From contig CAKUAD010000003.1 in assembly GCA_934636265.1 (NCBI GenBank), forward strand, positions 26,308-90,307: a stretch of DNA of 64,000 nucleotides, given 5' to 3'. Of the stretch, positions 43,609 to 52,142 are shown one piece after another; within the stretch, counting starts at the first letter, position 1, and each line of letters begins with the position of its first letter. The position numbers and the translations under genes are program-made. This DNA comes from an uncultured Flavobacterium sp. Its GTDB lineage: Bacteria; Bacteroidota; Bacteroidia; Flavobacteriales; Flavobacteriaceae. The notes beneath the pieces were generated by a model, which did not search any database, had not been told where the DNA came from, and worked only from the letters and a program-made list of their open reading frames with translations.

Positions 43609-44390
43609 ATCAACCCTTAGCATACGTTCATCCGGGCGCGAAAATCGCCAAAAATGTGGTGATCGAACCTTTTACGACCATTCACAACAATGTGGTGATT
43701 GGCGAAGGAACCTGGATCGGATCAAACGTCACCATCATGGAGGGTGCGCGCATCGGCAAGAATTGCAATATTTTTCCCGGTGCTGTGATTTCGGCAGTTC
43801 CGCAAGATCTTAAATTTGGTGGCGAGGATTCGCTGGCCATCATCGGCGACAACTGCACCATCCGCGAATGCGTCACCATCAACCGCGGAACGATCGCTTC
43901 AGGCCAGACAACCATCGGGAACAACTGCTTGATCATGGCTACGGCACACGTGGCGCACGACTGTCATATCGGTGACAACGCCATTATCGTAAACGGTGTA
44001 GCGCTGGCCGGACACGTAACGGTTGGAAGTTATGCCATCATTGGCGGTTTGGCTGCCGTTCATCAGTTTATCCACATTGGTGATCACGCCATGATTTCCG
44101 GCGGATCGCTGGTTCGCAAGGATGTTCCGCCATACACCAAGGCCGCAAAAGAGCCACTGTCATACGTGGGGATCAACTCGGTGGGATTGCGCAGGCGCGG
44201 GTTTACGTCCGAGAAAATTCGCGAAATCCAGGAAATCTACCGCATCCTTTACCAAAAGAATTACAACACCACTCAGGCGCTTAGCATTATCGAGGCTGAA
44301 ATGGCCGCAACACCCGAGCGGGATGAAATCATCATGTTTATACGCAATTCGTCGCGCGGCATCATGAAAGGGTACTCGGGAGCGTACTGA
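43605..44390 (+). CDS. lpxA: UDP-N-acetylglucosamine acyltransferase LpxA
   Basis: The 261-residue hexapeptide-repeat enzyme adds the first acyl chain to UDP-GlcNAc in lipid A synthesis. Motifs: hexapeptide helix from residue 5, DNCTIRECVTINRGT, and the catalytic His in MATAHVAHDCHIG. Helical C-terminus from about 190 (GINSVGLRRRGF). It follows lpxC/fabZ with a four-base overlap and completes the block. Confidence 0.96.
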   Translation: MNQPLAYVHPGAKIAKNVVIEPFTTIHNNVVIGEGTWIGSNVTIMEGARIGKNCNIFPGAVISAVPQDLKFGGEDSLAIIGDNCTIRECVTINRGTIASGQTTIGNNCLIMATAHVAHDCHIGDNAIIVNGVALAGHVTVGSYAIIGGLAAVHQFIHIGDHAMISGGSLVRKDVPPYTKAAKEPLSYVGINSVGLRRRGFTSEKIREIQEIYRILYQKNYNTTQALSIIEAEMAATPERDEIIMFIRNSSRGIMKGYSGAY

Positions 44391-44466
44391 CCGGTCGATA
44401 TTTGATATTGACAAGTGATAATTAAGTAACAACAGCAAAGAAATCATATTTTTAATTCATACTTTA

Positions 44467-45030
44467 ATGGCTACTACATCAGACATCCGCAACGGATTGT
44501 GTATCAAATACAATAACGACATCTATAAAATCATCGAGTTCCTGCACGTCAAGCCGGGCAAGGGACCTGCGTTTGTGCGCACCAAGATGAAAAGCCTGAC
44601 CAATGGCAAAGTACTCGACAACACTTTCTCGGCCGGACACAAGATTGACGAAGTTCGGGTTGAGACACACAAATTCCAGTTTTTGTATGCCGAGGGCGAT
44701 CAGTTTCACTTTATGCACGCTGAAACCTACGAGCAAATCACGTTGAACAAAGACATTCTGGATGCACCGGAGTTGCTCAAGGAAGGTGAAAACGTCATGG
44801 TGATCATCAACGCCGAAACTGAAGCGCCTTTGTCGGTTGACATGCCAGCGTCGGTAATTCTTGAAGTGACCTATGCCGAGCCTGGCGTCAAGGGAAACAC
44901 CGCCACCAATGCCACCAAGCCCGCCAAGGTTGAAACGGGAGCCTCGGTTAACGTGCCGTTGTTTATCAACGAAGGTGACAAGATCAAGATCGATACGGCT
45001 ACCGGCGCCTACATGGAACGCGTTAAGTAA
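44467..45030 (+). CDS. efp: translation elongation factor P
   Basis: The 187-residue protein has the three-domain KOW/OB/OB layout of EF-P, which relieves ribosome stalling at proline runs. The tip loop is VKPGKGPAF with Lys32 in the modified position. No EpmA or EpmB-like gene is in this window; only a DHS-like protein without the catalytic lysine. The gene lies between lpxA (76 bases upstream) and the second lpxD (6 bases downstream). Confidence 0.96.
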   Translation: MATTSDIRNGLCIKYNNDIYKIIEFLHVKPGKGPAFVRTKMKSLTNGKVLDNTFSAGHKIDEVRVETHKFQFLYAEGDQFHFMHAETYEQITLNKDILDAPELLKEGENVMVIINAETEAPLSVDMPASVILEVTYAEPGVKGNTATNATKPAKVETGASVNVPLFINEGDKIKIDTATGAYMERVK

Positions 45031-45036
45031 AACACC

Positions 45037-45966
45037 ATGAAATTTCCGCAGCCTTATCCACTTCACGAGATTGCCGCGCTGATCGATTGCGATTACGTAG
45101 GCCCGTCCGACTTTCCGGTCTACGGGATGAATGAAATCCACGTGGTGGAACCAGGCGATATCGTCTTTGTAGACCATCCAAAGTACTACGACAAGGCGCT
45201 GTCCAGTGCAGCAACCATTGTTTTGATTAACAAACAGGTGGATTGTCCCCCGGGAAAGGCGCTTTTGGTTTCAGACGATCCTTTCCGGGATTTTAACAAA
45301 CTCACGCGTCACTTCATGCCGTTTAAGGCGCAAAGGGATGCCATTGACGATTCGGTAGAAATAGGCGAGGGGACCGTAATTCAGCCCAATGTATTTCTGG
45401 GCAGCAACGTCGTCATAGGCAAAAACTGCGTGATCCATCCCAATGTGGTGCTTTACGATCACACGGTTTTAGGCGACAACGTCATCATACATGCCGGAAC
45501 GATCATAGGTGCCGATGCCTTTTATTTCAAGAAGCGTGATTTTGGGTATGACCCGTTGCTATCGGGCGGACGCGTGGTCATCAAGGACAATGTAACCATC
45601 GGGGCGTTGTGCACCATTGACCGCGGCGTGACCGGCGATACCACCATTGACGAAGGAACCAAACTGGACAATCAGATTCACGTGGCCCACGATACTTATA
45701 TCGGAAAGCGTTGCCTTATTGCGGCACAAACCGGTATTGCAGGATGCGTAATCATTCAGGATGGCGTGACCATCTGGGGACAGGTTGGCACCAACAGCGG
45801 GATTACCATTGGCAAAAATGCCATTATCCTGGCGCAATCGGGTGTAACCAAATCCGTCGAGGGCGGGAAAAGCTATTTTGGCACGCCGGCTGAAGAAGCC
45901 CGTGAGAAACTAAAGCAAATGGCATACGTCAAACAAATTCCAAACCTATTGGACAAACTTAAGTAA
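45037..45966 (+). CDS. second LpxD-like N-acyltransferase paralog
   Basis: The 309-residue left-handed beta-helix protein resembles LpxD (36 or so base spacing in hexapeptides, IHVAHDTYIG in place of IQIAHNVEIG, so the catalytic His is kept). The N-terminal domain is shorter (YPLHEIAALIDC) than in the gene at 41192. It may add acyl chains to a different amino sugar, or be a lipid A variant enzyme. It begins six bases after efp. The substrate cannot be read from sequence. Confidence 0.85.
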   Translation: MKFPQPYPLHEIAALIDCDYVGPSDFPVYGMNEIHVVEPGDIVFVDHPKYYDKALSSAATIVLINKQVDCPPGKALLVSDDPFRDFNKLTRHFMPFKAQRDAIDDSVEIGEGTVIQPNVFLGSNVVIGKNCVIHPNVVLYDHTVLGDNVIIHAGTIIGADAFYFKKRDFGYDPLLSGGRVVIKDNVTIGALCTIDRGVTGDTTIDEGTKLDNQIHVAHDTYIGKRCLIAAQTGIAGCVIIQDGVTIWGQVGTNSGITIGKNAIILAQSGVTKSVEGGKSYFGTPAEEAREKLKQMAYVKQIPNLLDKLK

Positions 45967-46322
45967 TGGGCAAAAAGCTAATTCAGGAGTTTTACAATTC
46001 AGATGCTATCGTAAACCGCGAAGTCATGGGCCGCTACCTTCATCCTGAAGTATTGGTCGAATGGCACAGCACCAAAGGATTTTTAACGCTCAACCGTCAA
46101 AAGATACTGGAACTGTCGGATGAAATGAGCCGTGCTTATGTCAGTTCCCGGTACAAAATCAGCCATATCATTTCCAAGAATGATCAGGTGGCCGTGCGCT
46201 ATTCGCATTATGTCAAAACGGTCGAAAACCCACGCGAAGAAATGTTACTTGCTCATTTTATTGTCATCTGGGAGTTGCGCGACGGCTTGCTTTACCGCGG
46301 ATTCCAGATGAGTCAGCTGTAA
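45966..46322 (+). CDS. NTF2/SnoaL-like protein
   Basis: The 118-residue protein has the cone-shaped NTF2-like pattern (KLIQEFYNSDAIVNREVMGRY, then VEWHSTKG, VRYSHYVKT, FIVIWELRDGLLYRGFQ). It has no catalytic motif I can name; many such proteins bind small ligands. Its ATG overlaps the stop of the second lpxD-like gene by one base (TAATG), so the two are co-transcribed. Confidence 0.82.
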   Translation: MGKKLIQEFYNSDAIVNREVMGRYLHPEVLVEWHSTKGFLTLNRQKILELSDEMSRAYVSSRYKISHIISKNDQVAVRYSHYVKTVENPREEMLLAHFIVIWELRDGLLYRGFQMSQL

Positions 46323-46357
46323 AAATCCACCGCTGCACAATTACCTTGGCGCAAGCC

Positions 46358-46387
46358 TTGAATTTTGAACTTTAAACCCTATTTTTG
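46358..46387 (+). promoter_or_regulatory. promoter of sucD
   Basis: TTG (46358-46360) and TATTTTTG (46380-46387) are 19 bases apart. The leader to the ATG at 46420 is about 25-30 bases. Confidence 0.65.
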
Positions 46388-46419
46388 TACCACGTTTAAC
46401 AAAAACCATAACCAATATA

Positions 46420-47292
46420 ATGAGCGTCTTAGTCAATAAAGATTCCCGCATTATCGTTCAGGGCTTCACAGGAAGCGAAGGAACGTTTCACGCAACCCAG
46501 ATGATTGAATACGGAACCAACGTTGTAGGTGGTGTAACTCCCGGAAAGGGCGGAACCGAACACTTGAACCGTCCGGTATTCAACACCGTAAAGGATGCCG
46601 TTGAAAAGGCGGGAGCCGATACGTCGATCATTTTTGTTCCGCCTGCCTTTGCCGCCGACGCCATCATGGAAGCCGCCGACGCAGGTATTAAAGTGATCAT
46701 CACTATTACCGAAGGGATTCCCGTAGCCGATATGGTGAAGGCGTATGACTACATCAAAGGAAAAAATTGCCACCTGATCGGGCCTAACTGTCCGGGTGTT
46801 ATTACGCCAGAGGAAGCCAAGGTTGGCATCATGCCGGGTTTTGTGTTCAAAAAAGGCACCGTGGGTATCGTGTCAAAATCCGGAACGCTTACTTATGAAG
46901 CTGCCGACCAGGTAGTGAAACAAGGATTGGGTATCACCACAGCCATCGGGATCGGAGGCGACCCAATCATTGGAACTACAACCAAAGAAGCCGTAGAATT
47001 GCTGATGAACGATCCTGAAACCAAGGCCATCATTATGATTGGCGAAATCGGCGGACAGCTTGAAGCGGATGCTGCTCAATGGATCAAACAGGACGGAAAC
47101 CGCAAACCGGTCATCGGATTCATCGCAGGTGAAAGTGCGCCAAAAGGACGTACGATGGGACACGCGGGTGCAATCGTGGGTGGTGCTGACGACACGGCCC
47201 AAGCAAAAAAGCAAATCATGCGCGACAACGGAATCCACGTGGTCGATTCACCTGCCGAAATCGGAAAGAAAGTAAAAGAAGTTTTAGGATAA
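46420..47292 (+). CDS. sucD: succinate-CoA ligase alpha subunit
   Basis: The 290-residue subunit makes succinate and ATP or GTP from succinyl-CoA in the TCA cycle. It has the CoA-binding Rossmann domain ([14 protein letters not shown]) and the phospho-His in [10 protein letters not shown] near residue 245. The beta subunit gene (sucC) is not in this window, so the two subunits are unlinked here. Own promoter and terminator. Confidence 0.96.
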   Translation: MSVLVNKDSRIIVQGFTGSEGTFHATQMIEYGTNVVGGVTPGKGGTEHLNRPVFNTVKDAVEKAGADTSIIFVPPAFAADAIMEAADAGIKVIITITEGIPVADMVKAYDYIKGKNCHLIGPNCPGVITPEEAKVGIMPGFVFKKGTVGIVSKSGTLTYEAADQVVKQGLGITTAIGIGGDPIIGTTTKEAVELLMNDPETKAIIMIGEIGGQLEADAAQWIKQDGNRKPVIGFIAGESAPKGRTMGHAGAIVGGADDTAQAKKQIMRDNGIHVVDSPAEIGKKVKEVLG

Positions 47293-47297
47293 AAGTT

Positions 47298-47325
47298 AGC
47301 CCGGTTCACCCCGGGCTTTTTTATT
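47298..47325 (+). terminator. terminator of sucD
   Basis: AGCCCGG (47298-47304) pairs with CCGGGCT (47311-47317) around a six-base loop, followed by TTTTT. Confidence 0.85.
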
Positions 47326-47359
47326 TTTTTTTAGTTTTGGATTCCTTAAACCTTAAACT

Positions 47360-48160
47360 ATGGCAGATACCTGTAAAAATTGCGGTGAAACCATAACCCT
47401 TAATTTTTGTGCCGGCTGCGGTCAAAAGAAATTTAAGCGCATCGACGCGGGTTACGTCAAGGACGAGATGCAGTACAGTGTGCTGCACATGAACAAAGGC
47501 TTCTTCTATTCGGTAAAAAAACTGATTGTAAACCCGGGAAAAACAGCGCGGGAGTACATTGACGGCAATCGGGTCAACCACTACAAACCCATACTGCTTG
47601 CTTTTGTTATTGCAGGTATCGCAACCTTTACCTCATTCAAAGGGCTTGGACTTTCGGCCATTTTGCAGCGTTATTATGCCGAACAGCAACTATCCTCGGC
47701 CTTTTCCAATGACATGGTGACCGTACTTCAGGGTTGGAATGCCTTTATCATGCTGGGACTGATTCCGTTCTTTGCCCTCACTACATGGTTGGCGTTTAAA
47801 AAGTTTGGCCATAACTATTTTGAGCACATGGTGCTAAACGCCTACTTTATGGCTTATTACACCCTGATCAGCATTGTACTTATTTATCCGATCCTGTTTT
47901 TTGTCCGGGACGTTCCCTCAACTTTTGTCTCGATTTCACAAATGTCAATCCTGTTGGCGCCCGCACTTTTGCTTTGGTTTTTTCGGGGATTCTATCCTGA
48001 AAAGCGCATGAGCAGTATCGCGGTAAATCTGGCCGCCACATTTACGCTGTTAATTCTGGGTTTTTTGATTTTGATGACGCTTTTTGTACTGGGCGCTGTT
48101 GTCTATGCTATGATATCCGGCCCGGAATCGCTGGAATACATAAAGCAGAACTCCAATTAG
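47360..48160 (+). CDS. DUF3667 zinc-ribbon membrane protein
   Basis: The 266-residue protein begins with a zinc ribbon (CKNCGETITLNFCAGCG, Cys5/8/17/20). Then follow an amphipathic region and about five membrane helices, the last two being long (AVNLAATFTLLILGFLILMTLFVLG). This matches DUF3667, a Bacteroidota family of unknown role. The stop overlaps the convergent gene by four bases (TTAG). Confidence 0.88.
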   Translation: MADTCKNCGETITLNFCAGCGQKKFKRIDAGYVKDEMQYSVLHMNKGFFYSVKKLIVNPGKTAREYIDGNRVNHYKPILLAFVIAGIATFTSFKGLGLSAILQRYYAEQQLSSAFSNDMVTVLQGWNAFIMLGLIPFFALTTWLAFKKFGHNYFEHMVLNAYFMAYYTLISIVLIYPILFFVRDVPSTFVSISQMSILLAPALLLWFFRGFYPEKRMSSIAVNLAATFTLLILGFLILMTLFVLGAVVYAMISGPESLEYIKQNSN

Positions 48161-48855
48161 CCGTTATAAAACCTGCTATCCCAGGCCTGCGCATTAAATT
48201 GGCGACCGGTCATAAAAAAGCCCCACATCAGCACAAAAAACAGCGACTTGAACGCAAACAAAAAGATGATGGTTCCGGCCATTGGGATTTTTTCAGCCAT
48301 CTGATCGGTAGGTAAAATCAACGTGGTAATCGCCGTCAGCGCCAGGCAAAACGCAGTAAACCAGCCCAAACTACGCAAAGGGTAAACCAGCCATTTTCGC
48401 ACTGCCGAAAGTTCCTTTCCCCATTGGTGAACCAGGTAATAATATCCGTTGCCGATTGGTATAAAAAGCAGCGGATCGTTGTAATTATCAAGTGAAAAAG
48501 CTTTTGCGGGCGCGGCAATCCTGAATCCTGATAGCGTTATTCCGTGCAGTTGTTCCAATCTTCGGATGGCTGAGATTGCCTCCTGTGGAAACTCTTGCCG
48601 GAACTGCGAACTTTCCAAAAAACGCAAACGGTAGTCGATGCAGATTTTCCGTATATGCCTAAGGTGAAATATCCTGTCTGTTTCCAATAAATCAAACTTG
48701 AGTAGGTTGTTTATCTGCGAAGGACGCGACAAGTTGGCAAGAATCATCTCCCTATGACGTTGGTTTTCCTCAAGTAATGCGGCAACTTTCGCTAAAATTT
48801 CGGAGCCGTCAGACTGGCGTGCGCGCATCAGTTTTTGGGTGAGATTGACTGACAT
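48157..48855 (-). CDS. conserved hypothetical with two C-terminal membrane helices
   Basis: The 232-residue protein has a helical cytosolic part (about 1-140) and two hydrophobic segments near the C-terminus (WFTAFCLALTAITTLIL and AGTIIFLFAFKSLFFVLMWGFF). Start at 48855 (MSVNLTQKLMRAR); the frame upstream runs through a repeat motif. I recognise no family. A repeat motif and palindrome lie 5-35 bases upstream. Confidence 0.78.
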   Translation of the reverse strand: MSVNLTQKLMRARQSDGSEILAKVAALLEENQRHREMILANLSRPSQINNLLKFDLLETDRIFHLRHIRKICIDYRLRFLESSQFRQEFPQEAISAIRRLEQLHGITLSGFRIAAPAKAFSLDNYNDPLLFIPIGNGYYYLVHQWGKELSAVRKWLVYPLRSLGWFTAFCLALTAITTLILPTDQMAEKIPMAGTIIFLFAFKSLFFVLMWGFFMTGRQFNAQAWDSRFYNG

Positions 48856-48959
48856 AACCTTGATTTTACTGTAAAGATAAGACACAGATCCATTGCCCAA
48901 CCCCCAACGATTGTTAAATCCGCTTAAAAAAATGAGATACGCAACTTTAAGATAAACTG

Positions 48960-48973
48960 CAGATTTTCTGTAT
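48960..48973 (+). repeat. dispersed motif CAGATTTTCTGTAT, copy 3
   Basis: Identical over 14 bases to 5195-5208. Preceded by TTTAAGATAAACTG. The palindrome at 49003 follows after 29 bases. Confidence 0.6.
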
Positions 48974-49002
48974 CCGATGTCCAGCGTTGGGGTGTATCTT
49001 GC

Positions 49003-49035
49003 AAACCCCAAAGGTTTTTAAAACCTTTGGGGTTT
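49003..49035. repeat. 33-bp perfect palindromic repeat, copy 2
   Basis: Identical to 5251-5283, with 16-base arms and a single central T. It lies between the unknown gene at 48157 and the AlkB-like gene, 16 bases downstream of the latter's stop, and may act as part of its 3' end. Confidence 0.85.
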
Positions 49036-49050
49036 ACGCAAAAATCCCGC

Positions 49051-49656
49051 TTACAGATGATTGACAATTGTCCGGAACGTCAAGTTGATGCGCGGCTCAT
49101 GAATCCTGGTCGTGGGCGGAAGGCGATGCAGCCAATGCTTCTGGGTTTCGCCCTTCATTAACAGCAGGCTTCCGTGTTCAAGTACGATCTCAACTTTTTT
49201 GCCCGTTTTCTTGTGTTTAAAGGCAAATTTACGCGCCGCACCAAAACTCATCGAGGCAATGGCACCGTTTTTCTTTAAATCAAGCTCACCGTCGCTGTGC
49301 CAGGCCATGCCCTCGCTACCGTCGTGATATAGGTTGAGCAGGCAGGAATTGTAGGTTTCACCGGTTTGGAGTTCGGCAAGCGTTTTCAACTCCTGTAACA
49401 ACTGAGTCCACGGCAAAGCTACCTTGGTTGTTTTTGAGTACGAATAGGAAAAGGGCAAACTTCCGTACCACGCCACTTTGCGCTTGGTGTAAATAGTTTT
49501 TCCAAACATTATGGCCTTGTCGGGTTCCCAGGCGATCGACTCAAAAAGAGTGTGGAAAATTTGCGTTGCTTGGACGCTGTCGCAGACGGTTCCAAAGTAA
49601 AAAACCTCTCCGTCAAAAGGCAGTAAATTTTGAGTTGGAAGTAAAGGAAAAAGCAT
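49051..49656 (-). CDS. AlkB-like Fe(II)/2-oxoglutarate dioxygenase
   Basis: The 201-residue protein has the HxD and distal His iron ligands (AWHSDGE and KHWLHRLP) and the 2-oxoglutarate-binding Arg in PRINLTFR, a pattern close to ALKBH2/3-type DNA repair enzymes. It removes alkyl lesions from DNA or RNA bases. The start at 49656 (MLFPLLPTQNLL) is used; codons upstream are weak. Its substrate is inferred from family only. Confidence 0.9.
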   Translation of the reverse strand: MLFPLLPTQNLLPFDGEVFYFGTVCDSVQATQIFHTLFESIAWEPDKAIMFGKTIYTKRKVAWYGSLPFSYSYSKTTKVALPWTQLLQELKTLAELQTGETYNSCLLNLYHDGSEGMAWHSDGELDLKKNGAIASMSFGAARKFAFKHKKTGKKVEIVLEHGSLLLMKGETQKHWLHRLPPTTRIHEPRINLTFRTIVNHL

Positions 49657-49691
49657 CCTCCAAATTACAAAATGTCTGGAAAAAACCGCGC

Positions 49692-49721
49692 TTGTCAAAT
49701 CGGGCAATTCGTTTATCTTTG
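49692..49721 (+). promoter_or_regulatory. promoter of fabG
   Basis: TTG (49692-49694) and TATCTTTG (49714-49721) are 19 bases apart. It overlaps the upstream side of the AlkB-like gene's start. Confidence 0.65.
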
Positions 49722-49757
49722 GGCGTTGCGAATCGCACGAATTTAAACCTATAAATC

Positions 49758-50504
49758 ATGAAATTACTTGAAGGAAAAACGGTCATCATTACAGGTGCCA
49801 GCCGTGGAATCGGCAGGGGAATAGCCCAGGTTTTTGCATCACATGGTGCTAATGTCGCCTTTACATATAGTTCGTCGGCTGAATCGGCCCGCGCGCTCGA
49901 GGCGGAACTTTCCGCAATGGGAACCAAGGCCAAAGGCTATCAGTCAGACGCCGCCGATTTTAATCAAGCTCAGGAATTTGTCGATGCCGTTGTCGCCGAT
50001 TTTGGGTCGGTGGACGTGCTTATCAACAACGCGGGTATCACCAAAGACAACCTTTTGATGCGCATGACCGAGGAAGATTTTGACAAAGTGATCGACGTCA
50101 ACCTCAAATCAGTCTTTAACATGACCAAGGCCATCCAGAAGATTTTCCTCAAACAACGCTCAGGATCGATCATCAACGTAAGTTCGGTGGTGGGCGTAAA
50201 GGGCAATGCCGGACAAGCCAATTACGCGGCATCAAAGGCAGGCGTGATCGGTTTTACAAAGTCGATCGCACTCGAACTGGGCTCGCGCAACATCCGATGC
50301 AATGCCATCGCGCCAGGCTTTATCGAAACTGAAATGACGGCCAAACTCAACGCCGAGGTTGTTCAGGGCTGGAGAGATTCCATTCCGCTTCGCCGCGGGG
50401 GAACGCCTCAGGACGTGGCCAATGTATGCCTCTTCCTGGCCAGCGACCTTAGCGCTTACGTAACCGGACAAGTGCTCAATGTCGATGGTGGCATGCTAAC
50501 CTAA
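49758..50504 (+). CDS. fabG: 3-oxoacyl-ACP reductase FabG
   Basis: The 248-residue short-chain dehydrogenase reduces 3-oxoacyl-ACP in fatty acid synthesis. It has the NADPH loop TGASRGIGRGIA, NNAG, the catalytic Ser in NVSSVVG and YAASKAG with the catalytic Tyr/Lys. Length and motifs are those of FabG, but closely related reductases exist. A type IX-secreted repeat protein begins 13 bases after its stop. Confidence 0.94.
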   Translation: MKLLEGKTVIITGASRGIGRGIAQVFASHGANVAFTYSSSAESARALEAELSAMGTKAKGYQSDAADFNQAQEFVDAVVADFGSVDVLINNAGITKDNLLMRMTEEDFDKVIDVNLKSVFNMTKAIQKIFLKQRSGSIINVSSVVGVKGNAGQANYAASKAGVIGFTKSIALELGSRNIRCNAIAPGFIETEMTAKLNAEVVQGWRDSIPLRRGGTPQDVANVCLFLASDLSAYVTGQVLNVDGGMLT

Positions 50505-50516
50505 AAAACATAAGTC

Positions 50517-52049
50517 GTGAAAAACAAACTTACTCTGGTCTTGGGCGTTTTTGCCCTTTTTAACCTTTCGGCTCAAACGGCGGGAAGTCTTGACAACACT
50601 TTTGGAAACAGCGGAAAAGTGCTTTCCGGCCTGTTCCACGTCCAGGAAGCCTATGACATGGCGGTACAGCCTGACGGCAAAATCGTAATCGCCGGACGGG
50701 CTAAGGCGCTGTCTACCGGATCAGATTATAACTTTTACGCAATCCGTTTCAATGCCGACGGTACGCCTGACACTGGTTTTGGAAACAATGGAGCGATTCT
50801 TATCGACATAAAAGGCACCAACCGTTTTGACCAGGCATATGCCATTGCACTCCAGTCCGACGGTAAAATCGTTCTTGCTGGATCGGCCGGACTGGAAAAC
50901 AACAACGGAAACTGCCATGCCGGATTTGTAAGGCTTACCGCCAACGGTGCGCTCGACCCGAGTTTTGGCAGCGGAGGTATCGTATCATTTCCGGTAGGTA
51001 CAAACACAACCAATCCGGAGTCGCGCATGTATGACGTCCTGATTCAGCCCGACGGTAAGATTCTGGCCGGTGGTATGGCGTCCAACAATTCGTCGTTTGA
51101 CGATTTCGCACTGGTTCGCCTCAACCCTGACGGAACCCTGGACACTGACTTTAGCAATGACGGCAAACACACGGTTGATTTTGGATATGTTGCTGATTTT
51201 GGGTCGGTACTAAATCTCAACAGTGACGGGTCTATCTTCTTGGCTGGCAACACCAACGAGGATTTGGGGATCGTCAAATTGTTTGATTATGGCGCCGTCG
51301 ACACCTCTTTTGGCGTCAACGGCAAAATGACCATCGACACCGGAAACGGCAGTTACTACCTTCAGGGAGTTGCCTGGCAACCTGACGGGAAAATCCTCGT
51401 AGCCGGCCGGACCATCGCTACCAATTCCAATATCAAACTCAACAAATACAATCCCGACGGCAGCGCTGATACATCATTTGGTACCGATGGGGTCGTGGAA
51501 ACTGATGTCGACAGCGGAAGCACTGACAGGGCCTCACGTGGACTTTTGGTGCAAAGCGATGGAAAGATAATCGTAACCGGCGAAGTAACCACCGGATCGA
51601 CCGATTATTTTATGGTTTTGCGCTATCTCGAAAACGGCGCGCTCGACAATTCGTTCAGCAATGACGGACAGGTGCTCACCAGCTTTGGCGTTGGATTCAG
51701 CGCCGGCTACTGCGCCGAGTTTCAGCCCGACGGAAAACTGCTCGTGGCCGGAACTTACGGATACAGTTCAGAGTGGGACGTGGCTGTGGCGCGTTATGCA
51801 ACCGGAACACTGTCGACGCAATCGACGGCTATCCCATCGCTGGTAATGTACCCAAATCCGGCGCAGGATGTGGTGTTTGTCTCGCAGGACGGCACGGTGA
51901 AAATCTTTGAACTCACGGGTAAAAAGGTTTTGCAGGCCGACGTTACGGCAGGTCAACCCATCGATGTGACCGCGCTTTCCCCGGGGACTTATCTGATCGA
52001 ACTGACGGGACCAACCGGATCCAAGGTTGAAAAACTCATCAAAAAATAA
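50517..52049 (+). CDS. delta-60 repeat protein with type IX C-terminal sorting domain
   Basis: The 510-residue secreted protein has a signal peptide (KLTLVLGVFALFNLSAQ) and about seven delta-60 repeats of roughly 50-60 residues, each with QPDGKI(V/L)(V/I)AG and NPDGTLDT(S/D)F-like turns, making a beta-propeller. The last 80 residues (SLVMYPNPAQDVVFV, ending EKLIKK) are a type A sorting domain, which directs export by type IX secretion. The start is GTG, 13 bases after fabG. Its target on the cell surface is unknown. A terminator follows. Confidence 0.92.
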   Translation: MKNKLTLVLGVFALFNLSAQTAGSLDNTFGNSGKVLSGLFHVQEAYDMAVQPDGKIVIAGRAKALSTGSDYNFYAIRFNADGTPDTGFGNNGAILIDIKGTNRFDQAYAIALQSDGKIVLAGSAGLENNNGNCHAGFVRLTANGALDPSFGSGGIVSFPVGTNTTNPESRMYDVLIQPDGKILAGGMASNNSSFDDFALVRLNPDGTLDTDFSNDGKHTVDFGYVADFGSVLNLNSDGSIFLAGNTNEDLGIVKLFDYGAVDTSFGVNGKMTIDTGNGSYYLQGVAWQPDGKILVAGRTIATNSNIKLNKYNPDGSADTSFGTDGVVETDVDSGSTDRASRGLLVQSDGKIIVTGEVTTGSTDYFMVLRYLENGALDNSFSNDGQVLTSFGVGFSAGYCAEFQPDGKLLVAGTYGYSSEWDVAVARYATGTLSTQSTAIPSLVMYPNPAQDVVFVSQDGTVKIFELTGKKVLQADVTAGQPIDVTALSPGTYLIELTGPTGSKVEKLIKK

Positions 52050-52055
52050 ACTGAA

Positions 52056-52080
52056 AGCTGCCTGCGGGCGGCTTTTTTTA
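52056..52080 (+). terminator. terminator of the delta-60 repeat gene
   Basis: AGCTGCC and GGCGGCT pair (one G-U) around TGCG, followed by seven T. Confidence 0.85.
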
Positions 52081-52142
52081 TAAACTTTCCGCTTGGGCTT
52101 GGCGTTTAAAATTTAGTATCTTTATCAGCCATAAAATTGTCT

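Noticed and set aside
44467..45030. EF-P modified by the DHS-like protein of this window
   Set aside because: The DHS-like protein lacks the catalytic lysine and is not in the efp neighbourhood. It stays only as a question in the findings.
50640..51780. Repetitive DNA that could be read as a CRISPR-like array
   Set aside because: The repeats are degenerate and in frame; they encode the delta-60 repeats of a secreted protein.
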